Assembly (NCBI RefSeq): GCF_005049045.1
Contig: NZ_SUPK01000010.1
Location: forward strand, 62,001 to 126,000
DNA from: Cohnella pontilimi
GTDB taxonomy: Bacteria > Bacillota > Bacilli > Paenibacillales > Paenibacillaceae
Direction: 5' to 3'
DNA: 64,000 bases
Shown: positions 18,576 through 26,290 of the stretch, in pieces
How the letters are laid out: each line of letters starts with the position of its first letter
Position numbering within the stretch: position 1 is the stretch's first letter
The notes under the pieces: model-generated
What the model was told of the DNA's origin: nothing
What the model saw: only the letters and a program-made list of their open reading frames with translations
Database searches by the model: none
Position numbers and translations under genes: made by a program

Positions 18576-18886
18576 TTTCCGGAATCCTTCGACCATGAAC
18601 CGATCAAATATCCGATAATGGTCGATTCCACGGGCAGCACGACTAGAGACCACATTTCCTTTAAGCCGAAGTCGGCCGAACGGTATTTGTCGGGCGTCAA
18701 CGTATAAACAAGCGCGATGAGCAGAATGATGAGTGCGATCGTGCCGACGATGTAGAGGCGGACGTTGTCTCCTGAGCCGAAAAACTTGCCCAGGAGGCCG
18801 AGTTCCGCCTTTCGTTTTTCGCTTTCGGAGTTTGCCGCGATAATTTTGCTGGCCACTTTGGGGTCTTGGATCTCCAGCTTATTCAT
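18572..18886 (-). CDS. unknown small membrane protein, 104 aa
   Basis: Charged N-terminal helix (MNKLEIQDPKVASKIIAANS, then ESEKRKAELGLLGKFFG) followed by two hydrophobic segments (about residues 49-67 and 84-98) and a short tail SWSKDSGN. The ATG at 18886 overlaps the last eight bases of the upstream gene, so the two are coupled. The 3' end overlaps the convergent MFS gene by four bases. I do not recognise a characterised family; a membrane-anchored partner of the upstream protein is an inference. Confidence 0.75.
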   Translation of the reverse strand: MNKLEIQDPKVASKIIAANSESEKRKAELGLLGKFFGSGDNVRLYIVGTIALIILLIALVYTLTPDKYRSADFGLKEMWSLVVLPVESTIIGYLIGSWSKDSGN

Positions 18887-19247
18887 TCCCGGGGACCCCC
18901 TCGCCGGCAAAAAAAGTAAACGTCAGCGCCCATGCTGTCGCATCGAAATTGATGGTGACTTCGTACCGAAGGGAGAGCTTGCGATTGTTCAGTACGCCGA
19001 GATGAATCAAGTCATGGTTGCCGGTCGGTTTGCCTCTCGGAAAATTGACGCAGGCAATTCTCACCTCATTGTAGCGGACTAGCCGGATATCCGTCGTGAA
19101 GTCGTTCCTTTCCGGTTCCTGCTCGATGCAGAAAACGAACTTGAGAGGATCGTTCTCTTCCGATAGGACGATTTCAATCGGATTCATCCCGTAGGCGAAC
19201 ACTCTGCCGTGATAGGCGACCTCATAACCTCCGGACGTTATTTTCAT
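18879..19247 (-). CDS. unknown protein, possibly DUF6864-like
   Basis: 122 aa, soluble, rich in beta-type segments (GYEVAYHGRVFAYGMNPIEI, later LSLRYEVTINFDATAWALTF). The start has a GGAGGGATCGCG site upstream. It may belong to the DUF6864 group of uncharacterised proteins, but this is from memory of its N-terminal pattern and is uncertain. It forms a two-gene unit with the downstream small membrane protein by an eight-base overlap. No catalytic motif is visible. Confidence 0.7.
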   Translation of the reverse strand: MKITSGGYEVAYHGRVFAYGMNPIEIVLSEENDPLKFVFCIEQEPERNDFTTDIRLVRYNEVRIACVNFPRGKPTGNHDLIHLGVLNNRKLSLRYEVTINFDATAWALTFTFFAGEGVPGNE

Positions 19248-19604
19248 CGCGATCCCTCCGAGGCGGATTGTCTTCGTACGAGCTCCGTTGTTCTATCTTA
19301 CGAACGGGATGATGGGCGCATGACAACAGCCGGAGGGCAAACGGCTCTTCTGTTTCACGCACAAAAACAAAAAAGACGTGATCGCTCACGTCTTCGGTAC
19401 CCTGGATGAAGACCTTACGCTATTACTTCGGCCGGTGCAATCGTTCCGGCCTTCACTAAAGTTGAGAAGTAAGAGGCAGGATCGGGGGAAACACGCGCAA
19501 TGTGTCTCTGAAAGAGACATACAACCATATGGAGGGTTCGGCAATGCGAAAATAAAAAATGGACTAGCGTGCTAGGTATAGAGAAAAGGATCGGACGCTT
19601 AGGG
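19248..19604. other. intergenic stretch with terminator copy and no clear gene
   Basis: 357 bases. It contains a hairpin repeated at 20654 and a minus-strand ORF fragment ending TLVKAGTIAPAEVIA (stop at 19415-19417) without a convincing ribosome site. That tail loosely resembles small phage XkdX-like proteins, but it is too short to call. TTACTTCGGCCGGT at 19423-19436 also matches the 3' end of the response regulator gene at 20690. Confidence 0.5.
19369..19394 (-). terminator. terminator, copy 1 of a repeated 26-bp hairpin
   Basis: AAGACGTGA-TCGC-TCACGTCTT with an A-run on its left, so a T-run follows on the minus strand. The same 26 bases recur at 20654-20679. Confidence 0.8.
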
Positions 19605-19778
19605 TCAATCCTGATTTTTCTTCGATAATCTATCATAAAGTATATTCAAGAGAAATAAGATGCCCGCACCTAAGACCCCTGAGTAGTTTATGTAATCGTT
19701 AAAGAGGTAACCACCTATAGTCCAAGCAATCCCGAACGCAATAGCGGTAAGCAGATGTTTGCCTATTCGTTTATTCAT
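19605..19778 (-). CDS. small membrane protein, 57 aa
   Basis: Starts MNKRIGKHLLTAIAFGIAWT and ends LYDRLSKKNQD. Two hydrophobic stretches (about residues 9-25 and 32-47) are separated by NDYINYSG, with charged ends. AGGAG lies about nine bases before the ATG. It follows the secreted-protein region on the same strand after about 68 bases. No family recognised; the start signal and pattern make it a credible short gene. Confidence 0.65.
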   Translation of the reverse strand: MNKRIGKHLLTAIAFGIAWTIGGYLFNDYINYSGVLGAGILFLLNILYDRLSKKNQD

Positions 19779-19846
19779 AGAAGTCGCTCCTGTCTAATTA
19801 AGAAGTCCGTGCCGGGACTAATCGTATCCCGGCACAGAACATACCA

Positions 19847-20335
19847 TCATGGATTTTTTAGGCCATGCAGCGCAAGTACGTCATCAGGAACTCTCACTAA
19901 TGTATCAGAATAATAGACATCTATTGGTGTTATATAGCTGTTATTAGTATACCAGATGACTGATTCAACATATGTGTACATCTTATAGTATGTGTTATAG
20001 CTTATTCCCTGTCTAACCTGAACATAAGTGTTACCCAAGCCTAATTTGTTTTGAATCCACTGAGTAACAAGTCCAGTCGCTACTGATCCACCAACAGATT
20101 TTGCCTCAAGTGCGGGTACTTTTTTTGTGACGATAAACGTGACAGCACTGAAAATCGCCGAATAGACGTAGGAATTATCGAAGGTTTTGTATTCAGAATA
20201 GACAAGAGTGTAGCTGGGGCCGCCACCAGGGTCCATGTAATTAATAGGCGGGGCAGCATTTACACGAGCTGACCCGAATGATATGCTACCCAGCAAGACA
20301 GCAAAGGCAAAAAGTAAAATTACGATTTTTTTCAT
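19847..20335 (-). CDS. secreted protein of unknown function
   Basis: 162 aa. Starts MKKIVILLFAFAVLLGSISF with a signal peptide probably cleaved after VNA (about residue 28). The mature part is rich in Tyr, Ser and Thr with hydrophobic patches. The ATG at 20335 is chosen because AAGGAGAC precedes it; an upstream in-frame ATG would break the signal peptide. The lower-GC, Tyr/Asn-rich composition differs from neighbours, suggesting acquisition. No enzyme motif seen. Confidence 0.75.
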   Translation of the reverse strand: MKKIVILLFAFAVLLGSISFGSARVNAAPPINYMDPGGGPSYTLVYSEYKTFDNSYVYSAIFSAVTFIVTKKVPALEAKSVGGSVATGLVTQWIQNKLGLGNTYVQVRQGISYNTYYKMYTYVESVIWYTNNSYITPIDVYYSDTLVRVPDDVLALHGLKNP

Positions 20336-20689
20336 CAAATTTGTCTCCTTGATTTGCATTATATATTGTACGCTGGCCAGCGGAACAATCATTTTTCCAA
20401 TACCACCACTTTATGTAATTTCAAAATAAAAAGTGAACTGCTGCTCTCCCGGCGTGACTCCCAACAATCTCACTGTAGTCAGGTTTTGTCCAATTACAGC
20501 GAGGGACTCACGTTCGATGGCGTCTGTAGTCCGAAAAACCCAGCTAAATTATACTTTTCCAGCAGGTCACCTCGAAGAAGGCTTGTAAGTGGCTCAAAAT
20601 CGGACTACAGGCTCAAAGTTACGGAGTCCTCGTCGGAGGTACCTTCCACACAAAAAAAAGACGTGATCGCTCACGTCTTTAATTCGCAC
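20336..20689. repeat. intergenic region with Paenibacillus-style palindromic repeats
   Basis: 354 bases, no gene. CTGTAGTCCGA (20524-20534) pairs with TCGGACTACAG (20600-20610) across 65 bases. CTGTAGTC...TTTTGTCCAATTACAG lies near 20474. The CTGTA...TTTTGC/GCAAA...TACAG theme also occurs after pyrB at 62215-62405. The second copy of the 26-bp terminator closes the region. Confidence 0.5.
20654..20680 (-). terminator. terminator of the two-component operon, copy 2 of repeated hairpin
   Basis: AAGACGTGA-TCGC-TCACGTCTT with eight A on the left, i.e. a T-run on the minus strand, 10 bases after the response regulator stop. Identical over 26 bases to 19369-19394. Confidence 0.88.
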
Positions 20690-21379
20690 TTACTTCGGCC
20701 GGTAAACCCGCTCGGGTCTACCGACGGATCCGTAGGTCAAATCCGCAGTCACCTTGCCCGTGCTGACGAGGTATTCCAGGTATCGCCTGGAGGTGGACCG
20801 GCTGATGCCCAGCTGGGCACATACTTGCTCCGCGGTGAACGGTTGGTTCAAGCCCATCATGTAGCCCGTCACTTTATCCAGTGTGAGCTGATCGATACCC
20901 TTCGGGAAAGTAGAACGCAGCTTGTCGTTCTCGCCCAGCCGCAGCAGCTCGTCGATCTCATGCTGGTCGACGGTCGCGCGCGAGCGTTCCTGCTCGAGCA
21001 AGGAGATTTTCACGCGGAAGCTTTTGTACTTCTCCAATGTTTCTTGAAGCCTCTCGAAAATGACGGGTTTGAGAATATAATCGAAAATGCCCCCGTGGAT
21101 CGCTTCCCTTACCGTATGCAGCTCTTTCGCCGCCGTAATCATGATGACATCTGTCTGCTTATGGCCCACCTTGATATACCTCAGCAAATCGAGCCCGCTC
21201 ACATCCGGCATGTATAAATCGAGCAGCACGAGATCAGGCGACAAGATCTCCAGCAGTTCCCGCGCCTGCCGTCCGTCCGTCGCGATTCCCGCCGTTTGAA
21301 AGCCCTCTACTTTCTCCACGAAACGTCTGTTGATCTCCGCATTGCGAACGTCGTCTTCCACGATGAGTACCTCAATCAT
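20690..21379 (-). CDS. CitB/DcuR-type response regulator
   Basis: 229 aa. The receiver domain starts MIEVLIVEDDVRNAEINRRF and contains the phospho-acceptor in VLLDLYMPDVSG. A C-terminal HTH follows (FTAEQVCAQLGISRSTSRRY), as in CitT/DctR/MalR regulators. The ATG overlaps the kinase stop by four bases. A longer in-frame reading upstream lies inside the kinase gene and is not used. It most likely activates the divergent tctCBA-malic enzyme operon in response to a di- or tricarboxylate. Confidence 0.92.
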   Translation of the reverse strand: MIEVLIVEDDVRNAEINRRFVEKVEGFQTAGIATDGRQARELLEILSPDLVLLDLYMPDVSGLDLLRYIKVGHKQTDVIMITAAKELHTVREAIHGGIFDYILKPVIFERLQETLEKYKSFRVKISLLEQERSRATVDQHEIDELLRLGENDKLRSTFPKGIDQLTLDKVTGYMMGLNQPFTAEQVCAQLGISRSTSRRYLEYLVSTGKVTADLTYGSVGRPERVYRPK

Positions 21380-22965
21380 GCCGCGTCGCTCCTTGTCTTG
21401 GGCAGGGCTACGGAAAAGCGGGTGCCGCCGGCTTGCCCGGAATGGAACTCGATCGATCCGCCGAGCTCGTCCACCGCCCGCTTGACCAAAGCCAGTCCGA
21501 ATCCGCGTTTTTGCCCGTTTTTCGTGGAGAAGCCCTCCCTGAAAATATGCTCCGACCAATCCGCCCGGATGCCGGGTCCATTGTCTTCGACTTCGATGAT
21601 CAAGTCCTGGCCCAAATCGGTAAGGAGCACGGTGACGAGCTTCTCCCCATCGTTCTCCATGACGGCTTCCATCGCGTTGTCCAGCAAATTGCCCAGAATC
21701 GTGACCATCGCATTGCGGTCGATCCACGAAGGCACGTCGCGGAACGTGCTGCCTTCATCGATGTTCAGGCGTATTTTCAGCTCCCGCGCCCGGTTGATTT
21801 TGCCGAGCAGAAGTCCGCCGATAATCGGATCGGGGATTTCCTTCAAGATGACCTTGAGCAAATCGCTCTGCTTGTCGGATTCCCGGGCGATGAATTCGAC
21901 CGCTTCCTGATAAGATTCCAGTTGGATTAACCCGGAAATCGTATGCAGCTTATTCGAAAATTCGTGGGTCTGGGCACGCAGGCCGTCGGCGTACTGATTC
22001 ATCTGTCTGAGCTGCTGCGTGAGCAGGTAAAGCTCGGATTTGTTGCGAAAACTCGAGACGGCGCCAATCACGTTGCCGTGCGGGTCCTTCACCGGCAGAC
22101 GGTTCACCACGACCTCATGACCGCCGATGATCGCTTCGCTGTCGTATTCCGCTTCACCGGTGCGGATGACCTCCGGCAGGGTGGAATAAGGCAAAACATC
22201 CAGCACGTGCTTTCCCAAAATTTCGGATTTGTCGTCCGTCCCCAGAAACCCCAACGCGTTAGGGTTCACCAGGGTAATGATTCCTTTGGCGTTCACCGTG
22301 ATGATTCCTTCATGAATCGATTCCAAAACGGCTTGTTTCTCCTGATATAATCGGCCGATATCCTCGGGTTCCAGCCCGAATATCGAGCGTTTGACCTTGT
22401 TCGCAATGAATGCGGCTCCGGCAGCGCTGAGCAGGAGGGCGGCCAAAGCGATCCAGATAATGATATTTCGAAGATGGACCCCTTCTTCATTGATATCCTC
22501 GAAGAGAAATCCGACGGAGACGACGCCGATGATCTCTCCGTTATCGCCATAGATCGGAGTTTTTCCCCGGAGCGACAAGCCGAGGGTGCCGGTGGCCTCC
22601 GAGACGATGGATTTCCCTTCAAAAACCGGACCGTTGTCGCCGCCGACCATGGTTTGTCCAATTCTCGACGGAACGGGGTGGGAATACCGGATTCCGTCGC
22701 GGTTGCCGACAACGATGAATTCAGCATCGGTCTGTGAGCGGATCTCTTCGACCAACGGTTGAATGGTTTTGGATGGGTTGGCATCGTCGAAAGCATCTTG
22801 GAGATCCGGGATGGCTGCCACCGTTTTGGCCAAATGCAGCGCTTTCTCCCCGAGCTGCTCTTTGTAAGTGGACATCCACATTTGCTGGAACGTAAGCGAC
22901 ATCGCCACAATGATCGTAAAAGTAAGGGTACAAGTGAGCAGAATCAGCTTGGTCTGCAAACGCAT
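21376..22965 (-). CDS. CitA/DcuS-type sensor histidine kinase
   Basis: 529 aa. TM1 at about residues 5-25, an extracytoplasmic sCache/PASp-like sensor domain (about 30-175) with the family's R-Y-S-H-P pattern (GIRYSHPVPSRIGQ), TM2 near 178-195, a cytoplasmic PAS domain, then the SpoB-type helix with His in RAQTHEFSNKLHTISGL. The HATPase domain has N-box DNAMEAV and DNGPGI. This architecture senses citrate, malate, fumarate or succinate. It is divergent from tctC, which it presumably controls with its regulator. Confidence 0.93.
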   Translation of the reverse strand: MRLQTKLILLTCTLTFTIIVAMSLTFQQMWMSTYKEQLGEKALHLAKTVAAIPDLQDAFDDANPSKTIQPLVEEIRSQTDAEFIVVGNRDGIRYSHPVPSRIGQTMVGGDNGPVFEGKSIVSEATGTLGLSLRGKTPIYGDNGEIIGVVSVGFLFEDINEEGVHLRNIIIWIALAALLLSAAGAAFIANKVKRSIFGLEPEDIGRLYQEKQAVLESIHEGIITVNAKGIITLVNPNALGFLGTDDKSEILGKHVLDVLPYSTLPEVIRTGEAEYDSEAIIGGHEVVVNRLPVKDPHGNVIGAVSSFRNKSELYLLTQQLRQMNQYADGLRAQTHEFSNKLHTISGLIQLESYQEAVEFIARESDKQSDLLKVILKEIPDPIIGGLLLGKINRARELKIRLNIDEGSTFRDVPSWIDRNAMVTILGNLLDNAMEAVMENDGEKLVTVLLTDLGQDLIIEVEDNGPGIRADWSEHIFREGFSTKNGQKRGFGLALVKRAVDELGGSIEFHSGQAGGTRFSVALPKTRSDAA

Positions 22966-23077
22966 GGAGGATCACATCGCTTCGTGAATTTTATGAATTT
23001 AATAGACACAATGAAGCTAAATCAACTAATGCGCACAAACTAGGCGACCAAGCAAACGTCATGGTACCATCTCAAAG

Positions 23078-23091
23078 TGTAAGCGTTATCA
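23078..23091 (+). promoter_or_regulatory. cre (CcpA) site before tctC
   Basis: TGTAAGCGTTATCA fits the consensus TGWAANCGNTNWCA at every position. It lies 44 bases upstream of the tctC start, overlapping the expected promoter region. Confidence 0.75.
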
Positions 23092-23135
23092 AGTAACACC
23101 GATCAATAGGTAATATATCATAAGGGGGAACTTTG

Positions 23136-24146
23136 GTGACATTTAAAAATTGGAAATGGAAGGCTGGGTTGGTTGCCGCAGTTGCAGCCATCACCTTGAC
23201 GGGCTGCGGAGGAGCAGGCGGCAAGTCCGGCGATTATCCTAAGAAACCGATCGTCGTAGTCGCGCCTTCCGGCGCCGGCGGCGGCTGGGACAAAACGGCA
23301 CGTTCTTTAACGAAGGTGCTTTCCGAAGCGAAACTGGTTGACCAAACGATGACGGTCGAAAACAAGCCGGGCGGCGGCGGTGCCGTATTCCTCGCGGATT
23401 ATGTAACGCAGGATAAGAAAAATCCGTACAAGCTGTTCGTGAGCTCTCCTCCGATTCTAATCAACAACCTGAAGAAGGAAGGAAACAGCCCGTACGGCTA
23501 CAAGGATACGACTCCTCTTGCACAATTGACCAAGGACTTCGGCGCCATCGTCGTGAAGGCCGATTCCAAATACGCGGACATCACCGCTCTGATGAACGCT
23601 CTGAAAGCGGATCCGACGAAGATCACGGTTGCGGGCGGTTCGGCTCCAGGTTCTATGGACCATGTGATCTCGATCTTGCCGGCATACAAATTCGGCATTG
23701 ATCCGAAAGCCGTGAAGTATGTCTCGTACGACGGCGGCGGTGAAGCCATTGCAGCTCTTCTCGGCGGCAATGCGGACGTGATCGGTACGGACGTCTCCAG
23801 CGCGGCTGAGTATCTTAAAGCCGGCAAAGTGAAAGTGCTTGCGGTTACTTCCGCAGAAAGATTGTCCGGCGATTTCAAAGACATCCCGACGCTGAAAGAG
23901 TCCGGCATCGATGCAGAGTTCACCATTTGGCGCGGCGTATTCGGTCCGAAAGAAATGACGGACGATCAGAAAGCTTACTGGGAAAAAACATTAAAGTCGC
24001 TGAATGATTCCGACGTTTGGAAAAAAGAACTCCAATCCAACTCTTGGGAGCCGGAGTTCAGATCGGGCGATGAATTCAACAAGTTCCTGGATGACCAGGA
24101 AGTTCTGCTCAAGGATGTTCTGACAGCTCTGGGCATGGCGAAATAA
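23136..24146 (+). CDS. tctC: tripartite tricarboxylate transporter binding lipoprotein
   Basis: 336 aa. The N-terminal signal ends in the lipobox LTGC (ITLTGCGG), so it is a membrane-tethered lipoprotein. The mature part has the TctC/BugD pattern: YPKKPIVVVAPSGAGGGWD, then ENKPGGGG and GGEAIAALLGGNADV. It captures a carboxylate outside the cell for TctAB. GTG at 23136 is chosen (AAGGGGG seven bases upstream); the TTG three bases earlier is the alternative. A hairpin separates it from tctB. Confidence 0.93.
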   Translation: MTFKNWKWKAGLVAAVAAITLTGCGGAGGKSGDYPKKPIVVVAPSGAGGGWDKTARSLTKVLSEAKLVDQTMTVENKPGGGGAVFLADYVTQDKKNPYKLFVSSPPILINNLKKEGNSPYGYKDTTPLAQLTKDFGAIVVKADSKYADITALMNALKADPTKITVAGGSAPGSMDHVISILPAYKFGIDPKAVKYVSYDGGGEAIAALLGGNADVIGTDVSSAAEYLKAGKVKVLAVTSAERLSGDFKDIPTLKESGIDAEFTIWRGVFGPKEMTDDQKAYWEKTLKSLNDSDVWKKELQSNSWEPEFRSGDEFNKFLDDQEVLLKDVLTALGMAK

Positions 24147-24169
24147 GGCAAGCCGTCAAAATAAACGCA

Positions 24170-24210
24170 GTGACGAAGGCGGGCTCAGCTTCCCCTTCGT
24201 CACTTTTTTT
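24170..24210 (+). terminator. hairpin between tctC and tctB
   Basis: GTGACGAAGG/CCTTCGTCAC stem followed by seven T. It sits inside the operon between the binding-protein gene and the membrane-subunit genes, so partial readthrough would give excess TctC. Confidence 0.85.
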
Positions 24211-24240
24211 CCAAGCAAATTGTGCAATGGGGTGAGGAAA

Positions 24241-24708
24241 GTGAACAAAGTGTTTGACCGATATGCCAGTATCGTCTTTTTGCTCATTGGTGTGTTATTC
24301 GTATGGCAAAGTCAATCGATCGGCACGAGTTCTTATGGAAGCAACGTCGGCCCGGATATCTTTCCGATGGGGCTGGGTGTCGTGATGATTCTTCTAAGCA
24401 TTCGGTTGTTTTACGAAGTGTTGAAAACGAAAACTTCCGCTTCTTCCGAAGAGGACACCAAACCGGATTACAAGCGGTTTCTGCTTATATTGGCCGCGTC
24501 CCTCATTTATGCTTACTTCCTTGAGGACATCGGTTACGTCATCGGGACTTTCTTATTCCTGTTGTTCTCGTTCCAAGTCATTGAGAGAGGAAAATGGCTC
24601 GTCTCGATCATCATTTCGGCCGCATTCTCTTATGGCGTTTACTATTTGTTCGTTCAAATATTGGAAGGAAGCCTGCCAGGGTTTCCGTCCTTTATGAATC
24701 TGGGCTAG
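24241..24708 (+). CDS. tctB: tripartite tricarboxylate transporter small subunit
   Basis: 155 aa with four hydrophobic segments, the usual TctB size and layout (FLLIGVLFVWQSQSIG near the N-terminus, GPDIFPMGLGVVMILLS after it). GTG start with GGGGTGAGG just upstream. The gene ends 18 bases before the ATG of tctA. It is the small membrane subunit required by the TctA permease for secondary transport. Confidence 0.9.
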   Translation: MNKVFDRYASIVFLLIGVLFVWQSQSIGTSSYGSNVGPDIFPMGLGVVMILLSIRLFYEVLKTKTSASSEEDTKPDYKRFLLILAASLIYAYFLEDIGYVIGTFLFLLFSFQVIERGKWLVSIIISAAFSYGVYYLFVQILEGSLPGFPSFMNLG

Positions 24709-24726
24709 AAGGAGGCCGTGAACAAC

Positions 24727-26253
24727 ATGGATGTTTTAAATTTCTTGGCGGACGGCTTCGCAACTGCGCTGCAGTGGAACAACATTCTGTTTGCATTTAT
24801 CGGCGTTGTCATCGGCACGGCCGTCGGCGTATTGCCGGGGATCGGCCCGATGAGCGGCGTCGCGCTTCTCATCCCCGTGACGGCCAGCATGACGTCCGGC
24901 CAGGATCCCGCAAGCGCGGCGACCAGCGCCATCATCCTGCTGGCAGGCGTGTATTACGGTGCCATGTACGGCGGATCCACCACGTCGATTTTGCTGAATA
25001 CGCCCGGTGAATCTTCTTCCGTCGTGACCACGCTGGACGGTTACCAGATGGCCAAACAAGGAAGAGCGGGAGCTGCTTTGTCCATCGCCGCCATCGGTTC
25101 CTTCGCGGCCGGCATTTTCTCTTTGGTTGCTCTGATTGCGCTTGCTCAGCCGCTATCGGATCTGGCAATTAAGTTCGGGCCTGCGGAGTATACCTCCCTG
25201 ATGCTGCTTGGACTTGCGGCGGTCAGCGGCCTCGCCGGCAAATCGATGACGAAGGCGCTCATCATGACGGTCATGGGACTGCTTCTTGCGACGATCGGGA
25301 TGGACAACGTTTCCGGCGTGGCCCGGTTCACGTACGGCTTTCCGATTCTTTACGGCGGACTTGAATTTCTGACGATCGCCGTTGGGTTGTTTGCGCTTGG
25401 TGAGGTGTTCAAGACAATTATCAACCGGGAATACGCAACGGGCGAAATTGCCAAGGTTGGACGCGTTTTGCCTACCAAGCAGGACATGAAAACGAGCGCG
25501 GCCCCGATCGCGCGCGGTTCGATTCTCGGATTCTTCGTTGGCGTGCTTCCCGGCGCCGGCGCCACGCTGGCTTCCTTCTTCAGCTACATCATGGAGAAGA
25601 AGATCAGCAAAAACCCCGGCAAGTTCGGCAAAGGAGCCATCGAAGGCGTGGCGGGTCCTGAATCGGCCAACAACGCGGCTTCGGGCGGCGCGATGGTTCC
25701 GCTGCTAACGCTCGGCATTCCGGGCTCGGGTACAACCGCCATTCTGATGGGTGCACTCATCATGTACAACGTCCAGCCGGGTCCGCTCCTTTTTGAAGAC
25801 CATCCGGACGTCGCCTGGGGCTTGATCGCTAGTATGTTCATTGGCAATCTGATGCTTTTGCTGCTCAATATGCCGCTCGTCAAAGTGTTTGCCAAAATCA
25901 TTGAAACACCGCCGAAATATTTGCTTCCGATCATCGTCGCGATTTCCGTATTCGGCGTCTATGCGGTTCAGTACACGACATTCGATCTGTTGCTGCTGAT
26001 CGGCTGCGGCATTGCGGGTTATTTCCTGGCGAAGAACGATTATCCGCTGGCTCCGCTTGTTCTGGGTCTGGTGCTCGGTCCGATGATCGAAAACAACATG
26101 CGCCGCGCTTTGACCGGCTCGAACGGAGATTTCTCCGTATTTCTCACCAAACCTCTGTCGCTTACATTCCTGGTCGTTGCCGCACTGTGGCTGATCGTTC
26201 CGATCTTGCTCAAGATGCGCGGCAAAAAAGTTGTGATCAACGAGGAAGTGTAA
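24727..26253 (+). CDS. tctA: tripartite tricarboxylate transporter large permease
   Basis: 508 aa, about 12 membrane segments. The TctA signature GTAVGVLPGIGPMSGVALL (about residues 28-46) and the mirrored GFFVGVLPGAGATLASF and GIPGSGTTAILMGAL stretches are present. ATG chosen to match other TctA N-termini (MDVLNFLADGF); a GTG nine bases earlier is nearly on top of the AAGGAGG site. Imports citrate-type or other carboxylates, ion-coupled. Followed directly by malic enzyme. Confidence 0.94.
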   Translation: MDVLNFLADGFATALQWNNILFAFIGVVIGTAVGVLPGIGPMSGVALLIPVTASMTSGQDPASAATSAIILLAGVYYGAMYGGSTTSILLNTPGESSSVVTTLDGYQMAKQGRAGAALSIAAIGSFAAGIFSLVALIALAQPLSDLAIKFGPAEYTSLMLLGLAAVSGLAGKSMTKALIMTVMGLLLATIGMDNVSGVARFTYGFPILYGGLEFLTIAVGLFALGEVFKTIINREYATGEIAKVGRVLPTKQDMKTSAAPIARGSILGFFVGVLPGAGATLASFFSYIMEKKISKNPGKFGKGAIEGVAGPESANNAASGGAMVPLLTLGIPGSGTTAILMGALIMYNVQPGPLLFEDHPDVAWGLIASMFIGNLMLLLLNMPLVKVFAKIIETPPKYLLPIIVAISVFGVYAVQYTTFDLLLLIGCGIAGYFLAKNDYPLAPLVLGLVLGPMIENNMRRALTGSNGDFSVFLTKPLSLTFLVVAALWLIVPILLKMRGKKVVINEEV

Positions 26254-26290
26254 GCACCGAACACCTCCGATACGGAAGGGGAAGGCCGGT

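Noticed and set aside
19415..19525. Possible phage XkdX-like small protein end (TLVKAGTIAPAEVIA)
   Set aside because: Resemblance covers only about 12 residues and there is no ribosome site or phage neighbour.
20690..21727. 345-aa version of the response regulator
   Set aside because: The extra 116 residues are Arg/Gly-rich antiframe sequence inside the kinase gene; the receiver domain begins at 21379.
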